Shown one piece after another: positions 1 through 12,043 of a stretch of DNA of 64,000 nucleotides (position 1 is the first letter of the stretch; the number at the start of each line of letters is the position of its first letter). Both the position numbers and the translations under genes were made by a program. Origin of the DNA: Echiichthys vipera (taxonomy: Eukaryota > Chordata > Actinopteri > Perciformes > Trachinidae); assembly GCA_963691815.1 (NCBI GenBank), contig OY829648.1:20802193-20866192 (forward strand), written 5' to 3'. The notes beneath the pieces were generated by a model. That model searched no databases, was not told the DNA's origin, and was given only the letters and a program-made list of their open reading frames with translations.

Positions 1-110
1 AGGAACTGGGAGAACAATATACATATAAAACAGCAGCTGTCATCAGACAGACAGTGTTTTGTGGGGGATTCTTCTCACGGCTTCCTCCACGCTTCAGGAC
101 TCAGACTCAC

Positions 111-205
111 CTGCATGGCCGTGTGCTCTGGATGAGGATGACCCCCACACCGTTGGCCACCTTGTCCGTGAGGCTCATTGCTCCGTAAACAAAGGCTCCA
201 CTTTG
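111..205 (-). CDS. mfsd12: mfsd12 coding exon 8 (last one inside the window)
   Basis: Acceptor TGGCAG|CAAAGT, donor TGCAG|GTGAGT. Encodes QSGAFVYGAMSLTDKVANG and the start of the next membrane segment. The exon ends after two bases of a codon, so at least one more coding exon follows beyond position 1. Bases 1-110 are the start of that intron. Confidence 0.93.
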
Positions 206-3200
206 CTGCCAGAGAAGACAGAGATCAAATACTATTATAGCTGCTGCAGCAAAGCACAAAAGAGCAAAATCTATCTGAAAAGCCTGCACAATTCTTCACA
301 GCAATCTTTTCTGTGAATAAGACACACAATAGGCTCTCTGTGAGCCGACATTTTCATTCATCTCTTTTCACAGCGGGAGTGAAGAAAGAGACATTAGAAG
401 AGATGTGACAGCAGTGAAATGTGCTGTGGCACAAACACACCGCTGCAAACCCTCCAATATAATGTCACAGCTGACGGCTTTGTCTTGAACGTTTACCACA
501 AAGTGCAACTTATCTGCTTTTGAAGCGGCATGTGATTTTTAGGATTTGTTCCCCTGTACTTTAGCTTTTTCAAAGATAATTTTTGGCACACTGTTAATCT
601 GCTGGGTTGTAACTCTCAACACAGTCGACTGTTTCCCAAATTGTACTACTAGAAAGGATAAGGCTGGCATTATTATATACTATCGTCAACAAATCTCAAA
701 CACAGCTGCCACAATAAGATGTTGGCATTGTATGTTTCTGCAAACCACAAAAACGTTGAATCTCAGTGTTTCTTTCCCGCTTATATTTATAAAACTATCA
801 TGGTTTCAGCAATAACACTACATGATAGGCTAAGGAAAAGATATTGGATTAGGTTGAATTAAAATTGAATGTTGAATTTTACTTTCACACTGGATGGGAC
901 GCAGACCCCCATCCAGTCTCCTGGATGAAAGTCTGGTGTGCGTACGACCCAATTATACTTCATCACCTGACTAGGTCGTATCAATCATATCAACCAATCT
1001 GTGGTTTGCAGAAAGACATAATACCAAAAACATTTCTGGCAACTAGACTTCAAATTCCATGAAAACACCAACAATGTCTGCCTCTCAGTACCACTTCCAT
1101 ACCCTGCCTGTGTCACAAGTCCATTCATTCATGTTCATACTGAAGAGGTCAATCTTTAAAAACAGGTAACAAATACATAGTTTTGTGGTGCCCGGTGGAA
1201 CAGTGGTTAGAGCAGTCGCCCCATGTAAGAAGGCTGAAGGTCCTTGAGGCAGTGGCCGTGGGTTCGACTCTGACCTGTGGCCTTTTGCTGCATGTCTCCC
1301 CCTCTCTCACCCCATTTCCTGTCTGTCCTATCTCATAAAAGGCTTGGGAACTGCCAAATAAATAAACTTTAAAAAACAAATACGTAGTTTTAATTCTGAA
1401 AATAAAAAGCTCAGTAGCATATGTTACTCCAGAAAGGTGCATTTAATATAATATATTAATATATAATATAAAGTAAAGATATATAAAGTAAATAAACAGA
1501 TTTAATGATTATATTTAACCACGTGGTTAACGTTGTAAAGTAATACTTCTTGGTTAGGGTTAGGAAAAGATCATGGATTGGCTTAAAATGATTCACGGAC
1601 GTAACTGCGACCAACGACTGAAACAAGTCGGTTGACTTTGGCTTCACACGGGACACAAACATCGGCCCTCTCCACACAGACTCTGGTGCTCTTATATTTG
1701 ACGTCACCTGACTTCCTCCTTTGCTCCCGTCATAATTCTACTATGGCCACTTGACGTCGCCTCTTAACAACAAACGTAAATATAGGCCTTAATAAGCTGT
1801 TTGCACCATCGGCCATATGCAGCCGTCATCTTATAGGATTAGAAAACATCGGAGCTCTATGACACTGAGGAATACATCAGGTTTTGAATTCAGACAAAAC
1901 TTGATAGGATCAAGTCATTATTGGCTTTTTCACGGGCTTGTTGAGTAAAATATAGAATCTGGCCAGCTTTATCCTTTATATTCCTCCATATGACAACTCT
2001 CAAAGCTATAATATGTTGTAGTGTAGTTCCTGTCCACCTACGGTCTGATCCCCGATGAGTGTGGCCGTCATTGACAGAGACATGACCAGGATTGTGGCTG
2101 AACCGGCTCCCAGCAGCACGGCTGCTCCATAGATGCTGTCAGCTCCCATGCTCTTGTCTACAAACACCCAAATGGCAAAGCCAAGCACCAACAACAGGCC
2201 GGCCAAGTAGATAATCTGAAAGAGAACAAATACATTTAATTTCAATATACCTTATCTTTCAGGTTACTGATGAATTAATCATGCAAAAGCCATGAATTCA
2301 AAAACAAATTCATACATCTTGTAGAAACTCACGCTGATTCCTATGAGCTTGCTGATTGGTTTCATGGCCAGAGAGCAAACAAAGCCGCTGACATACATCA
2401 CCAGAGGTATGATGGCAATGAAGTTCTGAGGACAGAGGAAATTAGTATGAAACTGTGACACAGACGTTTCACAAACAGAGGCTACAGTGAGTTAGACAAG
2501 TGAGTGCATGAACACACTGTGTGGCCTTATACCTTTGGTAACATCAGTGAGTTGGTGAGGTAAATGGAGATGTAGGTCTGAGATAAGTTGACTATTAGTC
2601 TGGTGCACATGTATAAGAACGCCACCTGGTACAAAATCAAACAAAGAAAATATGATTGAAAAGACTAATTCAGGGTTTTCTGCAAATGATTTGTATTTAA
2701 ATCAATTAGCACACTCTTGAAACTTGAGTTGGGTAATGTATCACAGTTAGGGGTGTGTATTCTTTCAGTACATATACCAAAATGATAACGTAATGCTTAA
2801 TACCATGGAATATAAACTTGTTGTATTTTAAACCCCCCGTTTTTCTATATTAATTATAATTAAATTTAAAAAAAAAACAACAGGGTGGTTTGCAAAATGG
2901 TATCTATGATTTAAGTACATGTGATTTATTGTATTTCTACCTGATTCATGTCATTTTAATTTATTATTGTCATCTTATTGTTTTATTGACTTTCTATATT
3001 ATGAATTATATTTGATCCTTTTATATTTGCTGCTGAGCTGACCCGTTCTCTTGTCAAAAACATTTCATTGTACAGCTGATCCTGCGTTAAACTACATACG
3101 AAACAACTTTATTTGACGTCAACAACAGTCTATATCCAGAGTTATGATGCCATTCGCTTTGAGAAAAGGGAGGGGAAACTTTCTGGATCAACAGATTCAC

Positions 3201-6200
3201 CTGGTAGAAGGACGGCTCCTTCAGCCAGTGTTTCCACTGAAATACAGGGCGAGGCAAAGCTTCCTGTGAGGGGGAACGAGTGATCAGCTGATTCTCGCTG
3301 CTTGAGGCCGACACGTCCTCTTTTGTGCCGACGTGGAATATCAGGGAGAATAAAGCTCCGGTACCCAGCATAACAAGGGCCAGCGTCTACGAACAGAGAC
3401 AGGCGGATAAGGGTAAAAATAGTTATTTTGCACAAATGCATCATCTCTCTGGCATCTCTCTTCTTACCCTGAACAGAGGGACATCCACTGGGCCCAGGCT
3501 GTCTGTGATGGAGGGGTCCACACTGTGCTGAGACTGGAAGTGAAAGAGCAGCCAGGCCACAGCGTACACTGTGATATTGGCCACCACAGTGAAGGCATAC
3601 CTACACGAGGAAGAGTAAAAGGGAAACAATCAGACAGGTCACAGGGTAGTTTACTTTAGTGCATTGGAAACAACATTCAAGTTTTTACAAATATACTTTT
3701 GAATATATTTGACATCAAAATGTGTGTCATTAAATTCAACTTCAGTGTACTACAAATAAAATGATTCATTTTGCACTAAAGTGGTATTTCAGTGGACTCA
3801 TGAAAGGTGAACTTTAATGTAAGTGCGTTGGAAATTGTACGCAAGTGTACTTTAAAGTGTACTTTAATCTGACTTCATTAAAAGCAGATTGAAATACTTA
3901 CAAAAAGTTCCCTTTAATGTAAGTTTATTCTAAACTGCATTTCAGTGTATTAAAGAGGGGCCTAAGTGGCATTTCTTAAAGTGATAATTTCAGTTGTGAA
4001 AGAAGTACTCAGGACTTTTACTGCAGGAAAAGTAGTAATGCCGTAGAGTAAGTACAAAAGTATAAGCTTCAAAATGTACTTAAAGTACAAAAGGTAAAAG
4101 TACTCATTATGCAGAATGGCCGTTTCAGAATATTATATTATTAGATCATAATAATTGAGATATTAATGTAAATATCACTTTAATGTTGCAGCTGATAAAG
4201 GTGGGACTAATTTTAATTACTTTATACACTGCTGTGTAGATTAATCTATAATAATATATTCTATTTGTTATTAATATATATTTGTATTAATAATGAGAAT
4301 CTGTAAAGTAACTAGTAACTAAGGTTACCAAATAAATATAGTGGAGTAGAAGTAAAAAGTAGATTAAAATGGAATAAGTAAGTAAAGTAAATACTAACGA
4401 CGTTTGGTCTGGAAATATTACGACTTTTAGTTCGGAAATACCAGTGGAGTATAAATATACTAATACCTTAAAGTTGAACTTAAGTACAGTACTGTACAAA
4501 TGTACTTTGTAACTTTGGGTAATTTAGTGTACTTGTGAAAAGTGTTTTGTATATTTCCACCACGCTGGTGATATAATATAACTGTATGTTTGAATGCTCA
4601 CAAAGCGTGACTTACACTGGTGTTCTTCAGTACAAGTTTTAACATCTTTTTGGTTGTTTGAATGAATGATAACAGAAGACACGGACGCTTCTTGTTCTTG
4701 CGTCAGTATTTTAGATTTGAGCTGCTCTGGACAACATGATGAAATTACAGTTACTTCTGTTTTCTTTTTTTATTTCTGCCTCGTGGTTGCACTTCCTCTG
4801 GCATAACAATGTGTGACATGAATCTGATGCTTCCTCAGCTCTGCTTGTATAGTTTGGACCAAAGACTGTGCGGTTTGGACAGAGCATTAGAGGAAGTGGT
4901 GACAACCTTTTAAAGATGGGAATGAGGCGAGGGCTAGGAAAGGAAATAGGAAAGACTGGGAAGGAAGCTGGATGGATGAAGAGAAGAAAAACAATGGAAG
5001 AACTGACCACAATGTTTATGTTCTCAGATGCAGACAAAGTCAGATATTCCAGTCTGAAAGCTGTGATCGCACGTGACAATTAACCACACCCGGTTATTAC
5101 TGACTATTTACTCCTGATACTGTCGCTCCTCACGGCCTGATTCATGATGATAGCAAGTGTAACTATGTTCCACTTTAAGGAAACCGATCAGGGCGGAGCT
5201 TCAGAGATGTTTTTGGAAAACAGTGCAGTCACACAAGCTTTACTTCCTCAATGGAAATATGTGACTGTATGTCCAACAGCAGTGAAACTCAGCAGCAGAG
5301 ATTCCTCAGAAAGAGAAGCTATACATTAAAAAAATAAATAAATAAATAAACGGGACATTCAATAGTTAAGTAAATAAATAGGGGGATTCATACAAAGTAA
5401 GTAAATAAAGAAGCTAATTAAAACAGAATTATCTATTTATATCACATATAATCAATTAACTAACGGCTATATTAATATTTAAGTACATGTAAAGGCATAT
5501 TAATTGATTTATTTATTGTGTCATTTATTTTTGATTCTGGCAGCAAAGACGTCATGTCATGTATGAGTTTACCCCTCCTGAGTCGACGGTTTGGGTGCCT
5601 AAACCACGGTATGTGATGACGTCTCCTCACCTGTACGCGGTGAGCTCCACCTTGTCGCTCTCACTGGACACGAGCTCTGGGATGAGGGAGAGGTGAGAGA
5701 TCTGAGTGGCGGCCCAGCCGAGCTGGAAGATGATGATGAAGGGGGAGAAATAAACGATCTGCGCCCACTGAGGAGTGTCGTCGTTACAGGCCAGGCAGGG
5801 GTTGAATATGAAGGGGAAAGACACACAAACACAAACAGTTCCTGGGAAGTAGAGAGGGAATTATTTTAATCTTTATATATTATAAACTATATATCATATA
5901 TACGGTGTTTTGAACATTTTATACTCTGTTTGGAAAAGGACTATGTAAACAAAATAAGTATTATTATGGTGGTGTGGTTTGGACTCAGCATCCCATAACC
6001 AAAAAAGTTCATGTCAGGACATTTACAGTCACTTCTGTAATGTTCCCTAAGGCGACAAATTGTGCGTAGTTAGGGAACTAATGAGGAACTAACCGTTAAC
6101 TAACGAGTCACTCCCAATCAATTTTAATCAGGAAAGACTTAAAGTGAAATTCTGGCGTAAAATCATGCAAGGGTCTTTTTCGACAAATACACTCATCAAA

Positions 6201-8606
6201 TAAGCCATTGAGAAAACTTTTTTCATGTTACAAACATTAACAGAGAAAGGCAGCAAAGTCGCTAACAGCTGAATGCGGTTAGCACTGATTACAGGATGGT
6301 GAAGGCATTAAAACGGCCTTTTAAACCAGTAATATTGATCAAAATAACACCAAACCTCTGCAGTAGCACGATAGGAGTCCCTACACAGAAAACAAAGCAC
6401 CGATGAGCTCCTTCCTTTTGGATTGACTTTGGTAATCGACTTGAATGGACTTTACTATGAGAGGATCTGCGACCTGGGGCCAGTTGGTAAGTCTTTAAGA
6501 ACACTCTTTAAATAAACTCTGGGTTCACAAACTACGTTGTTGGTGCTTCGTTTTATGTGTAGGGATACGTATCATGCTGCTGCAGAGGTTTGGTGTTATT
6601 TTGAGCAGTATTAGTGGTTAAAGAAGACGTTTTAATGCCTTTGTTAGCTGTATTCGGCTGTAAGCGACTGACTGAGATTTCTTGATGAGTGTATTTGCCG
6701 AAAAAGACCATGGGATGATTTTACGCCGGAATTTCATTTTAATAATTGATGAATCGTTAATTAGTACTTCCCTAATAAATTAATCATTGATGGGAAGGCA
6801 GATCTTATGGCTCTGTTTCTTTTTGAGAGCCGTTCAAAAGAGTCACTCATCATTTCTTTTTTTAAGGTTCTCCAGTACGAGTCTGTTCCCTTCGTTCCTA
6901 CCAAAGAGCCTTTAATAGAACCGGGTCGTTCACAAACGTCATATCCGTAAAACTCATATGGAGGACTGCAGAGGAGATAATGATGAGTGAGTAGAGAACA
7001 CACTGGAACAAAACAGTAAGTCACCATTAGATAATGGGGAGTTTGCACAAAACGCTAAGTAATCATTAGATAATGATGATGTGGGCTAATAAGGGACTAA
7101 GCTACTGAGTCAACTGACGAAGAAAGTGCATGATCGATTGACAGATATTCATGAAGTAATCATTATTTAATGATTCATTCATAAAGGATCTCCCAGACTC
7201 TCTACCAACTCTCATTATCTAAAGTCCTCCATTACAAGTTCTTCCTGATTGGTTCCTCACCCGTCAATTAACCAATCAGGAACAACTTTATTAGGTTGAT
7301 GAGAGCACCTGGCTTTGGACGAACCTGCCCGTGGAGATTAGGCTGATCCCCCTTTTAGACCACTTATAAAAACTCTTTTTTTACAGACTTGCCTTCCTGT
7401 GATGCCGTCTTTTTGTCATTTCATCTCAGTGTTCGTTTTTCTTTGCAAGCACCTTGAATTAATTAACAAGCTAAAAATAATTCCCTTTGTCCTCCGTACA
7501 CTTTTGTGCAATGATGTGTAATTTATGGTTATGTTCTACCTCATTGGATTTTACTATTATTATTTTTGTTTATACTGTATTTGTGTGTATTTTGATGTTT
7601 GCTGTGTCAAAGCACTTTGTAAACTGCTGTTTTAAAGGTGCTATACTGCTTTATCTCGTGCTTATGTCTAAGTGCCCATGTTCCCTTCTGTGTTTCTACT
7701 TATTTCTTATACCCAGATATTTTTATTTGTATTACTATTTTATTATTTATTTTATTGTATTGTATTGTATTCAGTTGTACTAGATTGCTGCAACAAAATA
7801 ATTTCCCTTCAGAGCTGAATAAAGTAATAATCTATCCATCTATACAAATAAAACAAGATAATAATAATAATTATTATTATTAGTTACTCATTAACGAACG
7901 GTTCACTGACTGCCCTCGTTGTAAAGTGAAAACCAATTCAGATATAGCCTAATATTGTGGGTTAAGAGACCCAAAGGTAAATCCAAATGAGCTCCCCTTT
8001 ACCAGCTGCAAAAGTAAAGTGGTGTACACACCGATGCATCAAAAAATATATTTATATAATAATATAATATAATAATATATAATATATATTGGCTACATAT
8101 AAAGTCTAAATATTGCTGTTTCTGCATGAGAAGGCTACTTTTATTGTTTTTAATGCTTTTGTACTTTTACTGAAGTGAAGTTTTGAAAGCAGGACTTTTA
8201 CTTGTAATAGAGTATTTTAACACTGCGCTATGAAGTAAAACATCTGCATTCATCTTCCGTATTCTAAGTATTTTGAGTTTGCTGTAAACACTTGTGTGGT
8301 CAAGTCAAACTCGTTTCTCAGGTGGCTCTACTTACCCAGCAGGTGCCAGGGCTTCCTCCTGCCGTAGATGCACGGTGTTCTGTCGGACTCGTATCCAACC
8401 AGAGGCGTGCACACTCCGTCCGCTATCTGACCAATCAGCAGCATCAAGCCCGCGGAGGTGCTCTGGAAGCCGAGCACGGAGTGGAGGTAGACCAGCAGGT
8501 AGGTGAACCACATGGAGGCGCACAGGTCGTTTAGAAAATGCCCCGCTGCGTAACACACCCGCCCGCAGACTGATAAAGAGCGAGCGGCAGGCACAAACGG
8601 CTCCAT
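111..8606 (-). CDS. mfsd12: MFSD12 transporter, gene span (8 coding exons, 3' end off window)
   Basis: Multi-pass major facilitator protein of lysosomes and melanosomes; the family is known to be needed for cysteine import into these organelles and affects pigmentation. Coding exons, all with GT-AG borders and matching phases, are 8606-8336, 5841-5631, 3600-3468, 3386-3201, 2625-2533, 2425-2333, 2215-2042 and 205-111. Together they give 418 codons that align from start to near the end with vertebrate MFSD12. Visible landmarks are GHFLNDLCASMWFTYLL in TM1, the loop GYESDR...GRRKPWHL after TM2, ISHLSLIPEL, KHWLKEPSFYQ, LSQTYISIYL and SGAFVYGAMS. The chosen ATG (8606) has A at -3 and G at +4. 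The last exon or exons (about 50 residues in the family) lie left of position 1. No frameshift or stop is seen, so the gene looks intact. Whether this is an a or b fish paralogue cannot be told here. Confidence 0.95.
206..2041 (-). other. mfsd12 intron 7, repeat-bearing
   Basis: No exon of any gene is seen. It holds a SINE (1185-1374). The stretches at about 870-1000 and 1500-1760 resemble each other's class of old fish repeat (for example the hairpin-like GATGGGACGCAGACCCCCATCCAGT at 892 onward is part of it), but I cannot name the family. An AT-rich patch lies at 1440-1490. Confidence 0.6.
1185..1374 (+). mobile_element. tRNA-derived SINE with target-site duplication
   Basis: The head carries an A-box-like TGGTTAGAGCA (1203-1213) and a B-box-like GGTTCGACTCT (1261-1271), as in a tRNA-derived pol III promoter. 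A conserved body follows (TTTTGCTGCATGTCTCCC) and the tail is AATAAATAAACTTTAAAAAA. It is bracketed by 17-bp direct repeats, AACAAATACATAGTTTT at 1168-1184 and the same with one change at 1375-1391, which is the expected target-site duplication. The family name is not certain. Confidence 0.88.
2042..2215 (-). CDS. mfsd12: mfsd12 coding exon 7
   Basis: Acceptor TTTCAG|ATTATC, donor AGACC|GTAGGT, 58 whole codons. Encodes two membrane segments, including the conserved AAVLLGAGSATILVMSLSMT. Confidence 0.93.
2333..2425 (-). CDS. mfsd12: mfsd12 coding exon 6
   Basis: Acceptor CCTCAG|AACTTC, donor ATCAGC|GTGAGT, 31 whole codons. Encodes NFIAIIPLVMYVSGF and the loop MKPISKLIG. Confidence 0.93.
2533..2625 (-). 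CDS. mfsd12: mfsd12 coding exon 5
   Basis: Acceptor TACCAG|GTGGCG, donor CCAAAG|GTATAA, 31 whole codons. Encodes the membrane segment containing TRLIVNLSQTYISIYLT. Confidence 0.93.
3201..3386 (-). CDS. mfsd12: mfsd12 coding exon 4
   Basis: Acceptor TCGTAG|ACGCTG, donor TACCAG|GTGAAT, 62 whole codons. Encodes a membrane segment ending FHVGTKED, the variable central cytoplasmic loop, and the conserved WKHWLKEPSFYQ. Confidence 0.93.
3468..3600 (-). CDS. mfsd12: mfsd12 coding exon 3
   Basis: Acceptor GTGTAG|GTATGCC, donor CAGG|GTAAGAA. Encodes YAFTVVANITVYAVAWLL, one membrane segment, then a polar loop ending DVPLFR. Confidence 0.93.
3601..5630 (-). other. mfsd12 intron 2, old interspersed repeats
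   Basis: Much of it is fish-repeat-like sequence rich in AAGTGTACTTTAAAGTGTACTT and AAGTACTCAGGACTTTTACT words (about 3650-4560). A related family recurs at 8100-8280, 51980-52200, 54890-55110, 55120-55560, 57640-57740 and 58460-58590. A short AAAT run is at 5328-5350. No supported gene. Confidence 0.6.
3985..4400 (+). repeat. Interspersed repeat of the AAGTACTTAAGTA-rich fish family
   Basis: Contains GAAAGAAGTACTCAGGACTT, CAAAATGTACTTAAAGTAC and CTCATTATGCAGAATGGCC, words that recur elsewhere in this window and, from general knowledge, at high copy number in teleost genomes. Ends are approximate. Confidence 0.6.
5631..5841 (-). CDS. mfsd12: mfsd12 coding exon 2
   Basis: Acceptor CCCAG|GAACTG, donor TACAG|GTGAGG. 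Encodes two membrane segments and the motif QISHLSLIPELVSSESDKVE, which is nearly unchanged in the family. Confidence 0.95.
6121..6752. mobile_element. Foldback element / palindromic MITE
   Basis: The arm at about 6145-6408 reappears as its reverse complement at about 6537-6740. Shared words include TTCTGGCGTAAAATCAT / TTCCGGCGTAAAATCAT, CAAATACACTCATCAA, GGCATTAAAACG, CAAAATAACACCAAACCTCT and GGAGTCCCTACACA / CGTATCCCTACACA. The spacer is roughly 130 bp. The arms have diverged, so the structure is old. No transposase is seen. Ends and target duplication could not be fixed. Confidence 0.75.
7242..7282. repeat. Perfect 13-bp hairpin with CCAAT-type arms
   Basis: TTCCTGATTGGTT (7242-7254) pairs exactly with AACCAATCAGGAA (7270-7282) across a 15-nt loop. 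It is probably the core of an old inverted-repeat element in the intron. Confidence 0.75.
8336..8606 (-). CDS. mfsd12: mfsd12 coding exon 1
   Basis: Encodes residues 1-90 plus the first base of codon 91: the cytoplasmic N-terminus, TM1-TM2 and the conserved GYESDRTPCIYGRRKPWH loop. The donor is CTGG|GTAAG. Local base composition is GC-rich compared with the flanking intron. Confidence 0.95.
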
Positions 8607-9100
8607 GATTGATTTGACTCCTGTGATAAAACTTCCTTTATTCACAATTAGAGATCTGTCGTTGTCATATTTACAAATACATAATGCAAAGAGTTACACT
8701 AACAGACGTTGATCAAAAACACAGTTCAACCTTGGTCTGAGCATCTCCATAAAAATCTCCTCAATTATAAATCATATGCTAAACGCAGTGTAATGGATTA
8801 TGCCAAGCTGGGTCCCCACACTGGTCAGCTGCACCGGTTTAGCGTTTAGCTCATGCTGAAACAAAGCGGGACTTCACAGTGACCCCTTCACGCGTAAAAG
8901 CGCGCTGGTGAGCCCCCACGAGCGTCTGGAGATTTGGTTTTGTCTCTAAAGTTATATCCCAGCTCTACACGCCTCCGGTGTAGTGGAAATCTGATGATTG
9001 ATCGAGCCGTGCCCGTGGGTGGCTTTGAAACTCGTGAGTTACGATACAGTTACCAAACAGTTCCTCTTTCTGTTCTTCACATGGCGAAGTTATTCAAGCA
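8607..9100 (-). promoter_or_regulatory. Probable mfsd12 promoter and 5' UTR
   Basis: Region directly upstream of the mfsd12 ATG. It is richer in CpG than the surrounding introns (for example around 8880-8925 and 9000-9015). No TATA box was found. A CACATG E-box lies at 9078-9083 and a CACGTG E-box farther out at 9428-9433; such sites are bound by MITF/TFE factors. Transcription start not determined. Confidence 0.4.
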
Positions 9101-9441
9101 CAGGACCCGCACTGGTCTAAAATCATGCGCACACAGACATTCACCTCTTTCATAACTTCAAATCAATTCGGTTTGCAGACACGATAGAAGATGAGCAGAT
9201 TAAACGCAAGTTAAATGGTGTTCAGTGTTGTGAGGGGACCATCGTGAGCCCCTCCACTGGCCTCTGATGTTCAGTGTTTGTTTTCAATACATCAGCAAAG
9301 ATCCTTATGTTTGCAGCGTTGATCCTTTGTAAGCTTCAAGCAGAGAACAACCTAAAGTGTTTAAAAGGACACTCAGCTGATTTTACACATTAAGCTAACC
9401 TAAACTTCCCTTTCGCACATCATTACACACGTGGTGGTCAC

Positions 9442-9443
<2 letters not shown>

Positions 9444-9485
<42 letters not shown>
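9444..9485 (+). repeat. (TCA)14 microsatellite
   Basis: Fourteen uninterrupted TCA units. Confidence 0.97.
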
Positions 9486-10029
9486 CACAGCCGTGACTTT
9501 ACACTGGTCACTCAGTGTTGTGTAAGCCAAAGTTAAACTTGAATGAATCATGACAATGAGGCTCAAGTGGAGTTTTTAAAAGGGCACTCAGCTGATTTTA
9601 CACATTAAGCTGCGGGGAGCTTTCTAAAGTCAGAAAAGGACCCTGTCTGGGTTTGACACTTCTTAACAGAAAGCCTGCATAAAAAACTGAGGAAGGAACT
9701 AGGGAAATACACTTTCCAGTTGCATTATGGGAAATGTAGAATCCAGTGTTTTTTGTCATCTGAACCATGCTAGTCAGGATATCTTTTCTCCGTCTGCTTC
9801 GATTTAGACCACTTTTTATTTTATTTTTTCAAATCTGCCTCTTGTGAGTCCCCCAACTTCATACAAGTGCAATATTAAAACCGCTGGATACTCCTTTAAA
9901 TAACTGAAGGCCATGAAAGCTGTAATCTCTGACGAGCTAGAGACAGACAGCCTCTTTCCAGATCTCATTGAGGCCGGACAAACAAAAAAAAACCCACGTT
10001 ACACAAATGATCCAAGAGACATTTGAAAC

Positions 10030-10361
10030 TAGAGCTGCAACGATTTTTAGTCGGTCAAAAGAAAACGAATCAGCAACTATTCTGTTAATCACTTAAGCCA
10101 CTATTAAAGCAAAAATGCCAAAATTTGATGGTTCCAGGTTATGAGAGAGAATTCATTACTTTTCTTGGTTTTACATTATAGCAAACTTCATATTTTAATG
10201 TTTTGGACTGTTAGGCAGTAGAAGATGTTTTATGATCTGAGGCCTAGGATAATATAATGGTCATTATTCTGATGTTTTATGGTCCAGGTGATTAATCGAT
10301 TGATTTGTAAAACAGCCACTAGATTAATGGATAATGAAAATAATCATTAGTTGCAGCCCTA
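10030..10361. mobile_element. hAT-like MITE
   Basis: Begins TAGAGCTGCAACGA and ends TTAGTTGCAGCCCTA, imperfect terminal inverted repeats of a family very common in fish. Flanks are TTTGAAAC (left) and AATGAAAC (right), a degraded 8-bp target duplication. There is no coding capacity. Partial relatives end near 37570 and 63066 with the same GCAGCCCTA terminus. Confidence 0.75.
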
Positions 10362-10539
10362 AATGAAACTACAGTTGTAAGCAGCAGCACCAAAGCGGGC
10401 AATTGTTGTTTCCGTACATTTTGGAGGGTTCCTTTTTTTTTTCTGACCGAGAAACAGAAGCCCACTGACCTCAAAGACGCGCTTTGCCTCATGATCGAGT
10501 AAACCTCATTGAGCTGCCGTCTATCTATAACCTCCGGAC

Positions 10540-10755
<216 letters not shown>

Positions 10756-11776
10756 GATTGTCACAGCAGAGGATGAACCGCATGAGAGCAAGTAATGTGA
10801 ACAGAGTCATTAAACACATTCACTTACAAAAACCCAAAAAACCTCCACATTTGCAAGCACGCACACACGCACACACACACACTAATCCCATGAGCATTTG
10901 GGACAGATTAGATAAAATGTCATTGCGGGACACTGACTTGAGCTTTAAACATTTTACTTAGAAAGGCACAAACTATGATTTCCTGGTAAATTATTTTGAT
11001 GTAAGAAATAAAAATTGAAAGACATATCTTTTTTTCATGTAAATCGACAACATTTTTCGGCCATAACTCAGATATAAGCGTTGTGAAGGACTCTTCCTAG
11101 ATCAGTCTTTATTTAGTTGTTTTCTTAATTGTTAATTTCAAACCTTAAGTTTCCACTGTAATTGTTTTTTTTCAAAAGTGCAATAATAATAATAATAATA
11201 ATAATAAGAGAGCTTAATATCTGTTTCTCTCAATCTTCCACAGTACCTGAGGCCAGTGACTGTGCTACAAAGTCCACGTTGACAGACAAGAAAGAAAGCC
11301 AGAGTGAGGAAAAGAACTGAACCCCAGAAACACTACAACATAAAAATAAGTTTTCAATGCAGGGATTTGATTTTGAAAACTGAGGATTCAATTACAAAAA
11401 AAAGTAAGGAAAACAAAAACAAAAACATAAAATTCCTCCAAATTGTTTTATAGATGAAATGCTTCCTGTGTCCCTCAGTTTTAACATCCGCATAGTTCAC
11501 CTTTTTCTCTTTACCTTGATCCCAAAACACACACCAAAGGAAGAAAACAAAAAACAAAAAACAATTTCCTAAGGAGCAGATTTCTTTCACTTGAACCACT
11601 CGAATGGTTCCCCTGATTAACAGCGGACTGTCGGAACAACAAGCGTTCTTATGGAATCTAGAATACACAACTGTTTCAAACAGTATCTTTTTTCATGTTC
11701 TCGCCACCGTATTCGAGTTTCATTGTTACAGCTTCTTTAAACTTTTTCTCAAGCCCCCCGTTTTAATGCAGGTACG

Positions 11777-11782
11777 TTTATT
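11777..11782 (-). terminator. Candidate csnk1g2 polyadenylation signal
   Basis: AATAAA on the minus strand, about 265 nt past the stop codon. A second AATAAA is at 11108-11113. Which one is used cannot be decided from sequence. Confidence 0.35.
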
Positions 11783-12043
11783 TTTTCGTCGATAAAGGAA
11801 TCAAGAGTCTGTTGGGGAGTCAGTAGGACTGCAACATTCCTTCAACTCGCCAGTAGCCGGGGAGCACTGAGAACGAGAAAGAGAGAGCACAAGGAGGGAG
11901 GTACAGAGTGAAGGTGGGAATAAGGTGAGAGGGATAAAGAGGTGAGGGGTAACTGGAAAGAGAAAAGGAACAGGGGTCTGTGTAGTTGCTTCCATTTAAA
12001 ACTTGACAGTGACCACAATGTTTCAAGTTCTCTCCGTTCTCTT

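Larger units (their letters stand above)
5842..8335 (-). other. mfsd12 intron 1
   Basis: 2.5-kb first intron. It is dominated by a long imperfect foldback (about 6121-6752), a shorter perfect hairpin (7242-7282), AT-rich microsatellite-like DNA at 7855-7880 and 8040-8092, and a reverse-oriented copy of the AAGTACTTTTACT-type repeat at 8100-8280. No exon is seen. Confidence 0.6.

Noticed and set aside
1201..1275. tRNA gene at the head of the SINE
   Set aside because: The A and B boxes are present but the cloverleaf stems do not pair well, and the body, tail and target duplication show a SINE.
1550..1565. Telomere-like GGTTAGGGTTAGG
   Set aside because: Only two units and part of a longer interspersed repeat, not a telomeric array.
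4868..5083. 71-aa open frame MRFGQSIRG...
   Set aside because: Low-complexity, no homology recognised, and overlaps an equally unsupported frame on the other strand within the mfsd12 intron.
8607..8645. N-terminal extension of MFSD12 from a GTG
   Set aside because: Not an AUG; the ATG at 8606 has a strong context and matches the family start.
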